39,721 nt of DNA, taken from positions 1 through 39,721 of the forward strand of contig JAKADO010000019.1 of the NCBI GenBank assembly GCA_021820485.1. Reading direction: 5' to 3'. The position numbers were made by a program, and so were the translations under genes. Below are positions 1 through 8,819 of the stretch, piece by piece (the first letter of the stretch is position 1; every line of letters begins with the position of its first letter). This DNA comes from Bacillota bacterium. Lineage in GTDB: Bacteria > Bacillota > Sulfobacillia > Sulfobacillales > Sulfobacillaceae. The notes under the pieces were generated by a model. That model had not been told where the DNA came from. It did no database searches and was given only the letters and a program-made list of their open reading frames with translations.

Positions 1-54
1 GTGCCGGCGACCACCGTGGCGCACCGAGTGTCCCAGATGCTGGAGATGGAGTAG
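1..54 (+). CDS. Possible C-terminal tail of a gene cut by the window edge
   Basis: Frame 1 is open from the first base to a TAG at 52-54 and encodes 17 residues ending in LEME. It could be the end of a plus-strand gene that begins outside the window. The following gene is on the opposite strand and ends at 80, so this would be a convergent pair with no terminator visible between them. The stretch is too short to identify and an open frame of this length can arise by chance. Confidence 0.2.
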   Translation: MPATTVAHRVSQMLEME

Positions 55-79
55 CCCGATGCGAGATTCGCGCCGTGCC

Positions 80-904
80 CTAGCGGATGTTCTCGGTCAA
101 CCACCCGATAGCCTGATCGAATGTCGGTAGCTCATCCAAGCAAGCGGGATCGACCGTGCGTGCCCGCTCGTTCAGGGCTCCGAGCCGAAACAAGGCGGCG
201 CGAACCAATAATTGCGAAAAGGTTGAGGTTCGGGGAATGAGGGGCACAATCGCATGCCCGCCAAACCACAGCATGCCGTCCATGAGAATCACCGCATCGG
301 CAAAGGCCGCCGGGCGCCAGTACGGAGAAAAGTCGATAACGGCCGGCATCAAGCCCGCCCCGAACAAAACATTACCCGACAGATCGCCATGAATGACTTG
401 GGCCGGAAGGTCCAAGGGCTCCCATAACTCATACAGTATCCGGGCCCGGGATATCGTCGTCGGTAACCATTCCAGTGGGACCTCTCTCCACGCCGCGCGA
501 TCGGCGACGGCCCACCGATGTGTCCGCTGCCCCAGAAACGGCGGGGGCTCGACCCTCGACAGGGACCGATGAAACCGCGCCGACGTCTCCAGTAGTTGGC
601 CCCAATGCCCGTCCGGCCCCGCGACGCCTTCGATCCAGCGCGAGGCCATCCAGCCTGACTCGACCCAGCGACCGCGTAAGCTCCGGACCGGCTCGGCAAT
701 CCGGAACCGATCGGGGACCAGTTGCGACAAACATTCCTGGCACCAGGTCGCTTCCACGATGTCGTCGACAGGCTTGAAGACGACATCCCCCACACGAACA
801 CTGCGATGACCACCGCCGTTCAGCGGCGATGCCGTGTCGTCCGCCGACAGGCCCCATGCCGCCTGAACCGCCGACGGAATCAGATCTCCGACGAGCCGAT
901 CCAT
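80..904 (-). CDS. Aminoglycoside phosphotransferase-like protein
   Basis: A 274-residue protein of the APH/choline-kinase-like fold. The catalytic loop reads HGDLSGNVLF, matching the HxDxxxxN signature, and is followed by VIDFSPYWRP where the metal-binding DFG/DFD segment is expected. The N-terminal ATP-binding lobe has the short strand run RVGDVVFKPVDD, with a lysine in the usual place. The arrangement resembles the uncharacterised TIGR02569-type proteins of actinobacteria more than true resistance enzymes, so the substrate is unknown. I chose the ATG at 904 because GGAGGG lies a few bases upstream; an in-frame start 12 codons earlier has no such site. The gene stands alone, 107 bases after the next minus-strand gene. 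Family assignment is good; a drug-resistance role is not supported. Confidence 0.75.
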   Translation of the reverse strand: MDRLVGDLIPSAVQAAWGLSADDTASPLNGGGHRSVRVGDVVFKPVDDIVEATWCQECLSQLVPDRFRIAEPVRSLRGRWVESGWMASRWIEGVAGPDGHWGQLLETSARFHRSLSRVEPPPFLGQRTHRWAVADRAAWREVPLEWLPTTISRARILYELWEPLDLPAQVIHGDLSGNVLFGAGLMPAVIDFSPYWRPAAFADAVILMDGMLWFGGHAIVPLIPRTSTFSQLLVRAALFRLGALNERARTVDPACLDELPTFDQAIGWLTENIR

Positions 905-1011
905 GGATTGCCTCCCTCCGTGAGCCGTTGGCAAACGCACCGCCGTCGCGCGGCGCCCCCATTTGGCACCAACGTCCCAGTGCGTTCTCGCCCCGTATGC
1001 CTCCGGCGTCC

Positions 1012-1737
1012 TTATAGGAAGTCGGACACGGGCACGAGATCAACCTCTCGACTATCCTGCAGCAACTGGATTAATGGGGCGACATGATCGGCCCCATAAA
1101 TGACCAACCAACGGTCATCGGGCTGCATTCGCTCGCGGAGGTTGGCATAGATGGTGAGATTCCGCGCTTGCCAGGTGGCCACCCACTCCAGACCCACCCG
1201 TCGGCCGTTGGCGTGACGGATCTGAGTCATCGCGAGATAGAACGGCAACACGCCCGTGAGTTCTTCCGGTTGATTCATCCACCGCAAAATCTCGCGAATC
1301 GATTGATGGCTGACCCGGTGCTGCATGCCCTGATTCCGCTGTTCGCCCGCCTCCATCATCGATCGGTAGAGCCCAGGCATGGCGGTCTTCGCACACCCCA
1401 TCACGTCACCGATTGTGAGCGAATCGGACTCATTCTTGAAATCGATCGCATGCACCCGTGGTAGCTTCATGGCCTGAGCCACCCGAAATCCCAACTGATA
1501 GCGCTCGTTGGGGGGCAGGTCCCATCGGCCATCGAGAAATTGCCGGTATTGGGCGTCGACAACCTCCTGGTCGGAGACCACCAGTTCCACGGCCACATGC
1601 GTGGGTTGATATGCCGCCAAGCAGTCGACCACCTCGGCAACATCCCGCTGGCGATCCGCCGTCGCGACGTCCTCATGGACCCGAAACAGGTTTTGATTCG
1701 TGTAAAAATGATAACTACCCAGTACCATGACGGTCAC
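1012..1737 (-). CDS. DUF5694-like protein
   Basis: A 241-residue soluble protein. It opens with VMVLGSYHF, then a segment in which a helix ends in HVAVE, and later has YGADHVAPLIQLL near the C-terminus. This order (GxxHF at the start, an AVE strand, a late GxxH) is typical of DUF5694, a TraB/PrgY-related family of unknown function whose histidines and glutamates may bind metal. The start is placed at the GTG at 1737, about six bases after GAGGAG; an upstream in-frame GTG at 1746 overlaps the ribosome-binding site and an ATG at 1728 is rather far from it. Its leader (1747-1984) carries one copy of a repeated segment described separately. No neighbouring gene hints at a pathway. Confidence 0.65.
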   Translation of the reverse strand: MTVMVLGSYHFYTNQNLFRVHEDVATADRQRDVAEVVDCLAAYQPTHVAVELVVSDQEVVDAQYRQFLDGRWDLPPNERYQLGFRVAQAMKLPRVHAIDFKNESDSLTIGDVMGCAKTAMPGLYRSMMEAGEQRNQGMQHRVSHQSIREILRWMNQPEELTGVLPFYLAMTQIRHANGRRVGLEWVATWQARNLTIYANLRERMQPDDRWLVIYGADHVAPLIQLLQDSREVDLVPVSDFL

Positions 1738-1784
1738 ACGGACCACTCCTCTTTTTCATTCACGTTCCCAAGGATTTTCCCACA

Positions 1785-1862
1785 GGCTTTCCGCCATTTC
1801 CTGCGTCCGCTCCTTGCGCGTTACGCCCCGCCTTGCTGCGGCGCTTTCGCCCCCAAGAGCCC
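1785..1862. repeat. Intergenic repeat copy A (leader of the DUF5694 gene)
   Basis: On the plus strand this segment starts with CCGCCATT, continues through CTCCTTGCG and ends in GCCCCCAAGAGC. The same three blocks occur in the same order at 3381-3440. Copy A has about 20 extra bases between the second and third block. Both copies lie in minus-strand leaders (this one about 50-125 bases before the DUF5694 start, the other about 225-285 bases before a Nudix start). The same region also contains a 33-codon minus-strand open frame (1821-1922) without a convincing ribosome-binding site. It could be a decayed mobile-element end or a structured leader; the sequence alone does not decide. Confidence 0.45.
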
Positions 1863-1984
1863 GTCATTCGTGTCGCGAATCATATTTTGCGCAATGATTG
1901 GCAATATTCTGGCTTCAGCCATTCGCGTGGCGCCAAATTATGGCTTCCCAGTGTCCAGCTCCTTCGCGTCCTCAGGGTAACCGC

Positions 1985-2542
1985 TCAAAGACCGAAGCGG
2001 TCCCCAATACGCCGGGCTACGACCGCCGCCGACACATGAGTGTTATTGATTCTCAGGTAATTCATGTCCGTTATTTCTCCGGGCTCCGAATTGAGCCGAT
2101 GACGATCCATCGCTTGGACGAGTCGTTCCCGCGAAGCGGCCACGTCCCGCTTGCTGGGTTTGGCGGCGAGCCGTTCCGGCGTGTCATTGCGGGCGAGACG
2201 TACGTCCTTGTCGGCCTCGAGTTCCACCAAAAACGTGTCGTGTCCAGCCGCGGTAAAGATCGTGCGCGTCTCATGAACAAATCGCCAGGCGTCGGGATCA
2301 TCAAAGGTCCAGACATAGGTGAAGATGAGACCGGGCAACGTGCTTTGTGCGGCGGTTTCGAAAATCATCCGACGAAACGTATTCGACAAGCGCCACGTCT
2401 CCGGCCTCTCGCCGAACAGGGCCAGCAAGGGCTCCAAGGTCATGTGATTGTGAAACAATCTAAACCCCGTCAGCTGGGCCAGCTCTCGACCCACGGTCAT
2501 CTTCCCGACGGCCTGGGGGCCAAAGATGAGGACAAATTTCAT
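1985..2542 (-). CDS. P-loop nucleotide kinase-like ATPase
   Basis: A 185-residue protein that begins MKFVLIFGPQAVGKMTVG. GPQAVGKMT is a Walker A motif of the small kinase type (GxxxxGKx[ST]), placed right at the N-terminus as in shikimate and nucleotide kinases. Further on LIFTYVWTFDD resembles a second beta-strand ending in acidic residues, and VRLARN(D)TPERL resembles the arginine-rich lid found in such kinases. The substrate cannot be read from the sequence. The start at 2542 is supported by a G-rich ribosome-binding site (GGGGGAG) five bases upstream; an alternative start 17 codons earlier is less well supported. It is a stand-alone gene among other small modifying enzymes. Confidence 0.65.
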   Translation of the reverse strand: MKFVLIFGPQAVGKMTVGRELAQLTGFRLFHNHMTLEPLLALFGERPETWRLSNTFRRMIFETAAQSTLPGLIFTYVWTFDDPDAWRFVHETRTIFTAAGHDTFLVELEADKDVRLARNDTPERLAAKPSKRDVAASRERLVQAMDRHRLNSEPGEITDMNYLRINNTHVSAAVVARRIGDRFGL

Positions 2543-2673
2543 CAACACTCCCCCCCTTGGCATGATACTCCGGCCCAAGACATCGCCGGGCATTTTTAGA
2601 ACAAACAGTCCTGAATCCGTGGGCTAAGTATTCTTGTGCGGCGGGTGTAGAGGTGTCCCGCGCGTGGGCAGCC

Positions 2674-3156
2674 TCATATTCTTGCCCGGTGTCTAATTTC
2701 AAACGCGGGTTTTGTCACGTATTCCATGTAAGCCGCCGTGCCGTCGAAATCCAAGTAAGCCTGAAAGTGGTTACGAATAGCAGGGGCGGTAATAAAATCA
2801 AGCACCGCGTCGTTGGGGACCCAACGACCCTCCGTCGTTTCCTCGGATGCGCTTAATGCGCCCCCGACGGGTTCACAGACAAAGTCCACCATCAACTTCG
2901 TGGGAACATCGGTGATACCGTCATACCATTTGTGGATTCCGGTATTTGAATACATGCCAATTAAATGCCCGACCGCTACATCAATGTCGCTTTCTTCCTT
3001 GATTTCTCGGCGCAGGGCGTCCGGTAGGTTCTCTCCGACCTCCACCTGCCCACCGGGGAACACCCAACCGCCGTCGTGGGTCTTGACTAGGAGAATGTTC
3101 CCATGCTCATCTTCCACGACACCACCGACAGCCACAATGTGTGTTGGAAACGCCAT
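2674..3156 (-). CDS. Nudix hydrolase
   Basis: A 160-residue Nudix-fold protein. The Nudix box runs from GGQVEVGE to REIKEESDI and fits Gx5Ex7REUxEExGU except that the last glycine is aspartate. The box starts near residue 35, after the expected first strands (HIVAVGGVVED, NILLVKT). Such enzymes cleave nucleoside diphosphates linked to another group, with Mg or Mn held by the RExxEE glutamates, which are all present. The substrate is not predictable. GAGGAGG sits six bases before the ATG. A second Nudix gene lies at 4314-4760 but the two are not close paralogues. The 320-base leader upstream contains repeat copy B. Confidence 0.85.
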   Translation of the reverse strand: MAFPTHIVAVGGVVEDEHGNILLVKTHDGGWVFPGGQVEVGENLPDALRREIKEESDIDVAVGHLIGMYSNTGIHKWYDGITDVPTKLMVDFVCEPVGGALSASEETTEGRWVPNDAVLDFITAPAIRNHFQAYLDFDGTAAYMEYVTKPAFEIRHRARI

Positions 3157-3380
3157 TTCATGCCTCCTCAGACGATTCGACTTAGTAGAGTCCTCCTTTG
3201 TAGGCCCTCACTCAGGAGTCGTGGGACCACCCTTCAAGAATCTTGCTAATCGCGATCAGAAATCAGGCCGTTCCAGACAGGGCCTCAAAATGAAAATGAC
3301 CGCGATCGTCCTGAAACTAAGGTACCCAACGCATTTCCAACCGTTGATCACACCTAATAGAAACTAGCAAGTCGGGTTCG

Positions 3381-3440
3381 CCGGTTTCTGTTCGCCATTC
3401 TCTTGCTGAACTCCTTGCGAAGCTATTGCCCCCAAGAGCG
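3381..3440. repeat. Intergenic repeat copy B (leader of a Nudix gene)
   Basis: The plus strand carries TCGCCATT, then CTCCTTGCG, then GCCCCCAAGAGC, matching the blocks and order of copy A at 1785-1862 but lacking about 20 bases in the middle. The segment is between the end of the GNAT gene (3478) and the start of the Nudix gene (3156). Apart from it, the 3157-3477 gap shows no gene I can support. Confidence 0.45.
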
Positions 3441-3477
3441 CCCTAGCGAAGGCTGGCAAGACGTCGAGATTTGTCAG

Positions 3478-4056
3478 CTATAAGCGCCGTTCGAGGCCGG
3501 CTCGAACGGCCGGCCACTCGTCCGGCATGATGCTAAAGATGACCGTATGGCGAATGGAGCCATCCGGGCGAATGCGATGGTTCCGCAAGGTGCCCTCGTA
3601 AACGGCACCCAACTTCCGAATGGCGGCTTGGGAGTGAGTATTCTGATGGTCGGTACGGAAAACAACGCGGAGCGCTGCCCACTCCTCAAACGCATGCCGC
3701 AAAAGCAGCCATTTCGTTTCGGGATTTACCGCGCTACCCCAGACGGTCGGCGTGTACCACGTCCAGCCGATTTCCACTCCCCGGTCGGCCGGATGGATGT
3801 CCATATAGCGGGTGCTACCGAGAACCTCGCCCGTTGCTTGGTCAAGCACGACAAACGGATAAGAAAGACCGTGCTCCTCCTCCGCCCATGCCTTCGCCAT
3901 CCACGCGTCGAGCTCCGCCGGGTTGCGAAGATTCATCGACATCCATGCCCAAATATCGGTGGCCTGGGCCGCCGTCAATAGTCCCGCTCGATGCGACGAA
4001 CGCAGAGGCTCCAATCGCACCGCATGGCCGTTCAAAATGCAAGGCCCCAGATTCAT
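3478..4056 (-). CDS. GNAT acetyltransferase, RimJ/RimL type
   Basis: A 192-residue N-acetyltransferase of the RimJ/RimL (Acetyltransf_3) branch. The N-terminal strand HAVRLEPLRSSHRAGL is typical of this branch, the middle strand pair contains VLGSTRYMDI and VEIGWTWYTPTVWGSAVN, and the acetyl-CoA-binding helix follows at NPETKWLLLRHAFEEW. The late segment NTHSQAAIRKLGAVYEG is the hallmark 'N..S..a..klGf..eG' of these enzymes. Substrates in the family include protein N-termini, aminoglycosides and small amines; nothing here narrows this. The ATG at 4056 follows AAGGAGAG with normal spacing. It is a single-gene unit. Confidence 0.85.
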   Translation of the reverse strand: MNLGPCILNGHAVRLEPLRSSHRAGLLTAAQATDIWAWMSMNLRNPAELDAWMAKAWAEEEHGLSYPFVVLDQATGEVLGSTRYMDIHPADRGVEIGWTWYTPTVWGSAVNPETKWLLLRHAFEEWAALRVVFRTDHQNTHSQAAIRKLGAVYEGTLRNHRIRPDGSIRHTVIFSIMPDEWPAVRAGLERRL

Positions 4057-4313
4057 GCGTTCTCTCCTTTTGAACCGAATATCGTCGTCGTCCTGCGGCG
4101 GAATGTTCCGTGCCCGAGGAAAACGGTCTCGAGTGCCCCCATGGTCGAAAACGGTGCATGTGTCAAATAGAGCGGGGAATCACGGCCGTATAGGCATCCA
4201 CCCTAAGGAGTTGGCACACGTTTCGTTCGTCCTGAGGTTCCCAGCCAATGAACTCCCTTGTGGCAGTGCTCTCTTGCCCCCGTTTGTGCCGCAAGCGGGA
4301 TTCAATCCGGACC

Positions 4314-4760
4314 TTACCAGCCGAACGTTGAAAAGCTCGTCCCGGCCCGAATATGATTCAGCGCGACGCGGGCGTATGGGACCATCTGATCTGGCAACTC
4401 GTCCCAGCCAAACCAGGCGATCTCGCTACACTTGTTCGGTTCTTGGTTGATGGGCGTCCCGAGCCAATCGTCCGCCACAAAGAAGAACGCTACCCGCCCG
4501 GCACCCGACGCCGAGTGCATCACATGGGCAAAGCGGACGGATCCCGAATTCAGGTGTACGCCGAGCTCTTCACGGACTTCACGGACTAGTCCTTCCATGA
4601 CGGATTCCCCCGCTTCGAGATGACCCGCCGGGACATGATAGAGGCCGTCCGCGAACCCCGTGTTCTGTCGGCGTCCCAACAAAATTTGGCCATCTCTCAC
4701 GAGCACCGCATGGATGTCCACAATCACCGTATGGCGCTCGGTTGTCTGAGCATCTGTCAT
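4314..4760 (-). CDS. Nudix hydrolase (second copy)
   Basis: A 148-residue Nudix protein with a complete box: G-HLEAG-E near residue 46 and REVREELGV following, including the terminal glycine. An HTVIVDIHAVLVRDGQILLGRR segment precedes it, as usual for the MutT/ADP-ribose-pyrophosphatase-like branch. Its ATG overlaps the TGA of the upstream aldo/keto reductase gene (ATGA, 4757-4760), and AAGGAGGGA precedes it, so the two were probably translated as a coupled pair. Because the upstream reductase is frameshifted, this gene may now depend on its own ribosome-binding site. Substrate unknown. Confidence 0.87.
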   Translation of the reverse strand: MTDAQTTERHTVIVDIHAVLVRDGQILLGRRQNTGFADGLYHVPAGHLEAGESVMEGLVREVREELGVHLNSGSVRFAHVMHSASGAGRVAFFFVADDWLGTPINQEPNKCSEIAWFGWDELPDQMVPYARVALNHIRAGTSFSTFGW

Positions 4761-5727
4761 GACGCTCCCTCCTTGACTTCATCTATTCGGTATTCGCCGA
4801 GCGGCTCGCGGCTGGTGAACGGCTCGCTGGCGGCATCTAAGCGTCGCCGCGCGTCATCGGACAAGGTGACTGTGAGGGCGCCCAGGTTTTCCTGCAGTTG
4901 CCCCACGAGGCGGGCTCCGGCAATGGCCGAGGCCACTTCGGCATGATGCCAAAGCCAAGCCAGCGCCACCTGGGCCGGACGTGCATGGATTTCCTCCGCC
5001 ACCTCGGCAGCCAAGGCCAGCAGGCCGGGCTCCTGATATGGGAATGCCCCGCTGACCCGGGAGGCGCGGGCTCACCCGGGCGATACTTACCCGTCAACAG
5101 ACCCGAGCCCAAGGGAAAGTAGGCCATGAGGCCCAGTCCTTGGTCGCGTAGCAACGGCACCATCTCGCGTTCCGCGGTCCGATCAGCGAGGGAATAGCTA
5201 CACTGGTGCGAGACAAACGAACCCACACGCAGACGTTGACTGATTCCTAAGGCCTTCATCAGCTCCCAGGCCCGGTAATTGGAGGCGCCGACGTACCGCA
5301 CCTTGCCCTGTTGCACGAAGTCCTCCAAGGTTTGGAGCGTTTCATCGAGGGGTGTCCACGGATCGAAGGTATGTACCTGGTACAGGTCAATGTAATCGGT
5401 GCGCAGCCGTCTCAGGCAGCCTCCAACTCTCGCGTCAGGTGGCTCCGGGAGGTCCCGCGCTCGTGGGCACCATCACCCACCGGTAGCCCCGCTTTGGTCG
5501 CAATGATCACCTCGGCGCGATGCAGGGGGAGCCAGGTGCCAATCGCCGACTCGAAGGCCCCCCGGGCCATAGACATTGGCCGTATCAATGAGGGTCATGC
5601 CGGCATCCCGCGCGCGATTCAGAATCCTGTGCGATTCGTGGAGGTCCGCACGGGTCCCGAGGCCACTCGCTCCAAGCCCCAACATTGATACACGCAAATC
5701 TGACTGTCCTAGACGCCGATATTGCAT
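4757..5727 (-). pseudogene. Aldo/keto reductase, frameshifted
   Basis: The pieces together give a typical aldo/keto reductase of about 320 residues. The N-terminus MQYRRLGQSDLRVS leads to LIDTANVYGPGG with the catalytic Asp and Tyr. Then the frame is lost near 5560 at a run of six G (five would restore the frame, giving GAFESAIGTWLP and ATKAG with the catalytic Lys). It is lost again near 5415 at LEAA, followed by RRLRTDYIDLYQVHTFDPW, and again near 5040, where GEPAPPGS is separated from AEVAEEIHARPAQVALAW. Each break needs a one-base change. The ATG at 5727 has AAGGCGG upstream and fits the family start; one 24 bases earlier has none. Either a real pseudogene or several sequencing indels. 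Confidence 0.8.
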
Positions 5728-5955
5728 GATGTCTACCGCCTTATCCGTCATTCATATACGAGTACGTTGAACCTGGGGCGCCCAAACGACAACGCGCCCG
5801 AATAACAAGCTCTCGGCAAGACTTCTCCGGCACCCAGTGGCCTTGGCCTACGCCATTGGTCAACGGCAAGTTACGGGTCCGTTCGTTGAGAGAAACCGCC
5901 AACTACTGGCTATGTTCGGGACGAGGTCGGTCGCTACAGCCTACTCAGTAGCCGA

Positions 5956-6453
5956 CTAAGACCCACTCGCAGCACGTTGGCGCATTAGTCGTTTCTCCAT
6001 CCGCACGCAGGCGATTTCTACGCCCGATCGCAATCGGTGCGTCCCATTTTCCACAGATTTGTAGCCCGCATTCGTATAGAAGGAAACCGCTGTCAGCGAT
6101 GCATCTAAATAGACACAGGGCACGCCACCTGTGGCTGCGGACTGTTCTACGACTTGCAACAACTGTTGCCCAATGCCTTGGCGCGCATAATGTGGATCCA
6201 CGTACACCGCAGTAATTTCGGGGCCCTTGCGTCCCGCAAACCCCACCACCTGACCATAGCTTTCGGCCACCCAGAGCTGTTCCCCGCTCGTCATCGACTC
6301 CACGTAATTCTGCGGTACGCGGGCCCCGATCCACCCTTCCACTTGGTCGGCCGTATAGTCAAAGCGGCAAAGAATCCGGACCGCGCGTTGATGGACGTGG
6401 CAGATACCGGATGCATCGCTGGCAACAGCGGGTCGAATGGTCACGTCAGACAT
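5956..6453 (-). CDS. GNAT acetyltransferase
   Basis: A 165-residue GNAT protein. It begins SDVTIRPAVASDASGI, a standard first strand and helix. The conserved acetyl-CoA motif A is EITAVYVDPHYARQGIGQQLL, here with the Q-x-x-G-x-G/A form QGIGQQ. The late strand YLDASLTAVSFYTNAGYKSV is the usual 'ASl.a..FYek.GF' C-terminal half. Acceptor unknown. I prefer the ATG at 6453, with AAGGTG about nine bases upstream, over an ATG ten codons earlier that would add an atypical basic extension. It stands alone. Confidence 0.83.
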   Translation of the reverse strand: MSDVTIRPAVASDASGICHVHQRAVRILCRFDYTADQVEGWIGARVPQNYVESMTSGEQLWVAESYGQVVGFAGRKGPEITAVYVDPHYARQGIGQQLLQVVEQSAATGGVPCVYLDASLTAVSFYTNAGYKSVENGTHRLRSGVEIACVRMEKRLMRQRAASGS

Positions 6454-6825
6454 CAACCATCGCACCTTTCTCCAAGTTAGCAAGATATGGGCAAACCCGC
6501 TACGCGGGCATGAGAAAAACCAGTGCTCCCGCGAGCAATCCGGGGGCCGCCAGCCTCATGAGTCTGGTCGTTTAAGCACCTCCGCCCCCATCGACACAAC
6601 ACCGAGGCTGGCAACGAGGCTAGCCCGAAACCGTGCTCGACCGAAGACACGGTGTCCCACGAGGACTCGGCGGAGTGCTTGCAGCGATTGCTTTAAATGG
6701 CGAAAGCATCACGTCTAGGCGTTTTATAACGTAAACGGGCGCATCTATCGTACAAAAACAGTGTCCAGCCTCGAAGTCTAAACGCCATTTCATTAACAAC
6801 ATCTTCACCTCGGATTGAATAGAGT
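6454..6825. other. Gene-free stretch, 372 bases
   Basis: No supportable gene on either strand. The 6693-6825 end is AT-richer than most of the window and lies downstream of the HAD gene, but I see no clear hairpin followed by a T-run. The left end is the leader of the GNAT gene. Confidence 0.4.
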
Positions 6826-7518
6826 CTACCCGTTGAATAAAATGTTTTGGGTCGTAGCGAGATCCGATGCTTTGAGCCCTTCGAAATCGGGATGCTTGTT
6901 CTCTCGGTCGAGCAGAATAGACTTAATGCCACTATTGTGTGCTCCGACAACATCGTCTGGCAGAGAGTCACCTATCATGCACGCTGTGTCCCGACGTACG
7001 GCAAACGATTTCAAAACATATTCGAACGCTTTCGGTTCCGGTTTGGCCACGCCGATGTCGGAACTCACAAAAATTCGATCAACTTTGTTCTGCAATTCGA
7101 GTGCTCTAATCTTGGAACGTTGACCATCCGATGGGCCGTTTGTAAGTATAGCCGTTCGGATGCCCAAATGTTTCATGTTCCGTAAAAACGGCACGGCGTC
7201 GGGGAACAGCCTCACTCCATCGTTCGTTTCCTTCATATAGAGACCGTTTAACGTTTGGATCATGGAAGCCGGGACTATCATGTTTAATCTTTGGAAGACG
7301 TCTTCATATCTTCGGGTACGGTAGTCGGCTGTCGATAATCGCTTTAAGGTAAAATCCCTGAACAACATAGGCTCAATCTCGTTGTATACCCGCCAAAAAG
7401 CACTTGGCTCGACGCCGATTTCCTTAAAATACTCTGATACCGCGTTTTTGCCCCTAGCCATGGCTTGCGAGTAGTCGCACAACGTGTCGTCCAAGTCGAT
7501 AATAAGAAGGCTTATCAT
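6826..7518 (-). CDS. HAD-family hydrolase (YjjG-like)
   Basis: A 230-residue haloacid-dehalogenase-superfamily phosphatase with a helical cap. Motif I is DLDDTL at residues 8-13 (nucleophile Asp8, general acid Asp10), motif II is ILTNG, motif III is the lysine of VAKPEP, and motif IV is GDSLPDDVVGA with both acidic residues. The cap between motifs I and II is alpha-helical (subclass C1), as in YjjG and phosphoglycolate phosphatase-like enzymes; small phosphorylated metabolites or nucleotides are the likely substrates. The ATG at 7518 is preceded by GGAGG seven bases upstream; an in-frame GTG two codons earlier is too close to that site. The start is two bases after the stop of the broken SUMF1-like gene, so they form a transcription unit. 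The gene is AT-richer than most of the window. Confidence 0.87.
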   Translation of the reverse strand: MISLLIIDLDDTLCDYSQAMARGKNAVSEYFKEIGVEPSAFWRVYNEIEPMLFRDFTLKRLSTADYRTRRYEDVFQRLNMIVPASMIQTLNGLYMKETNDGVRLFPDAVPFLRNMKHLGIRTAILTNGPSDGQRSKIRALELQNKVDRIFVSSDIGVAKPEPKAFEYVLKSFAVRRDTACMIGDSLPDDVVGAHNSGIKSILLDRENKHPDFEGLKASDLATTQNILFNG

Positions 7519-7520
7519 GT

Positions 7521-8238
7521 TCACGCCTCCCAGACTATTCTAAAACCAATGCCCACTGTACCAACCCGATACCATTTGTGTCTCGTGTTGTGGCATAAGA
7601 GAAATTCTTCTCCTTTGTTCCAACAACCACCTGTGCCTATCCGATCAAACTGTTCGGGGCTCTCTTTCGGGGGGACATCGGCACACCATTCCTCCACATT
7701 TCCAGCACCATCAACAAGCCCCCAGTCAGTCGCTGGATAACTCCCAACCGGGGTCGTTCCTCCAACATAGTAACCGTAATTGGCTAGAGAACTGCGGGGA
7801 CGTTCATGGCCCCACGGATATGGACGTGTGGCGTCTCCACTACAGGCGAACCACGTCCATTCGCTTTCTGATGGCAGTCTTCCTCCCATACAGCCCCGAA
7901 AACGGCTGCACCTAACCAACTTCCACTGCGGGATGAAACTCGAAACCATCCCGCACTGCGTATAGATGGTCACCTGTAGACCAGCGAATAGGAAGTGACG
8001 GATTATGGAGGTTTAATAAAAGGTAGCTATCTAACTCTCCATGCATCGGCAAGGCGTTCAAAAGCCTTACGAGCTGGCTGTTGGTGACCGGGGCGCGGGA
8101 CGCCTTGAACTGATGGCTATTCCAAATGAGTAAGGTCACCGCGCTTGACACCAACGTGTCCCGTAAGTTCGGGAACATAGCCGAGTTGAACCATCTCCGA
8201 AACCGTGCACGGTTCAATATAGATTCGGGAAAAATCAT
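7521..8238 (-). pseudogene. SUMF1/formylglycine-generating-enzyme-like protein, frameshifted
   Basis: Two reading frames make up one protein. The first half contains FKASRAPVTNSQLVRLLN, corresponding to the 'xRxPVTN.Q' start of the FGE-sulfatase domain, and runs to GFEFHPAVEVG. The second half has GGRLPSESEWTWFACSGD, YPWGHE, VGSYPATDWGLVDGAGNVEEW and GFRIVWE, all standard FGE-domain blocks in the right order. The frame is lost around 7900-7915 between HPAVEV and the GGRLP block; a third frame reads WLGAAVF there, so at least two indels are needed. The start at 8238 has GGAGGG upstream. The domain occurs in formylglycine-generating enzymes, EgtB-type enzymes and many uncharacterised proteins; a specific role is not claimed. 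It directly precedes the HAD gene. Confidence 0.72.
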
Positions 8239-8294
8239 CTATATTCTCCCTCCAGCTATCTAGGACGTCGATTGGACGCCGCAAATACGAGAAC

Positions 8295-8765
8295 CTATCG
8301 TCGGCGGTTCGCTTGTGCGACTCTGAGAAAAACCGAATTGGTGGCCTCGGTTCCGAGAAATTCCCGTAGACGACCTCTGGTTGACGGGTGGTACTTCTCC
8401 ATCTATTGGCGTAGCAGCATCCACAGGCCTCCTTCTAAGGCGTGCACTTCGGTCACCAGCGCGTGCATAACCACGTCGCCATCCAACGAACGTCGGTGTG
8501 CGACAATACCACCCCATTCCCAGTCCGTATATGCCCACTGAGGAACTTTTTTCAGTACTTGTCGATAGTCGTAACCCGCCGATGCATTGCCAATCGCGAA
8601 TCTCTGCCGCATTGTATATTTCGTGTTCCCCACACAAAACACACCTAAATACCGATCGGAAACACCACCATTGACTGTCTCGACGTCGCCGCGATTCATG
8701 GCTTCCCGGCTCCGTAGTACCGCTACCTGCGCGTCATTACGTCCATTTCTTTTGCAATGCCGCAT
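8295..8765 (-). pseudogene. Probable NTF2/SnoaL-like protein with an in-frame stop
   Basis: The frame reads VLRSREAMNRGDVETVN, then RYLGVF, and VVMHALVTEVHALEGGLWMLLRQ. This is the helix-plus-strands pattern of SnoaL/NTF2-like domains. A TAG at 8403-8405 interrupts it. The same frame then continues with MEKYHPSTRGRLREFLGTEA until a second stop at 8295, and that stretch looks like genuine coding sequence. One reading is a nonsense mutation; another is a natural end at 8403 followed by chance open frame. The start is uncertain (ATG 8765 has only a weak GGAG further upstream). I do not recognise a close family. Confidence 0.4.
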
Positions 8766-8819
8766 GTCGGCACGACCATCCATCTCCGACGAATCGCAGG
8801 ACAATCCGGCCCAAAACAA

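Noticed and set aside
80..904. Calling the first gene an aminoglycoside-resistance gene
   Set aside because: Only the general kinase-like motifs are visible; the closest pattern is an uncharacterised family.
1898..2599. 233-codon plus-strand open frame
   Set aside because: Opposite the P-loop kinase gene and without any recognisable domain.
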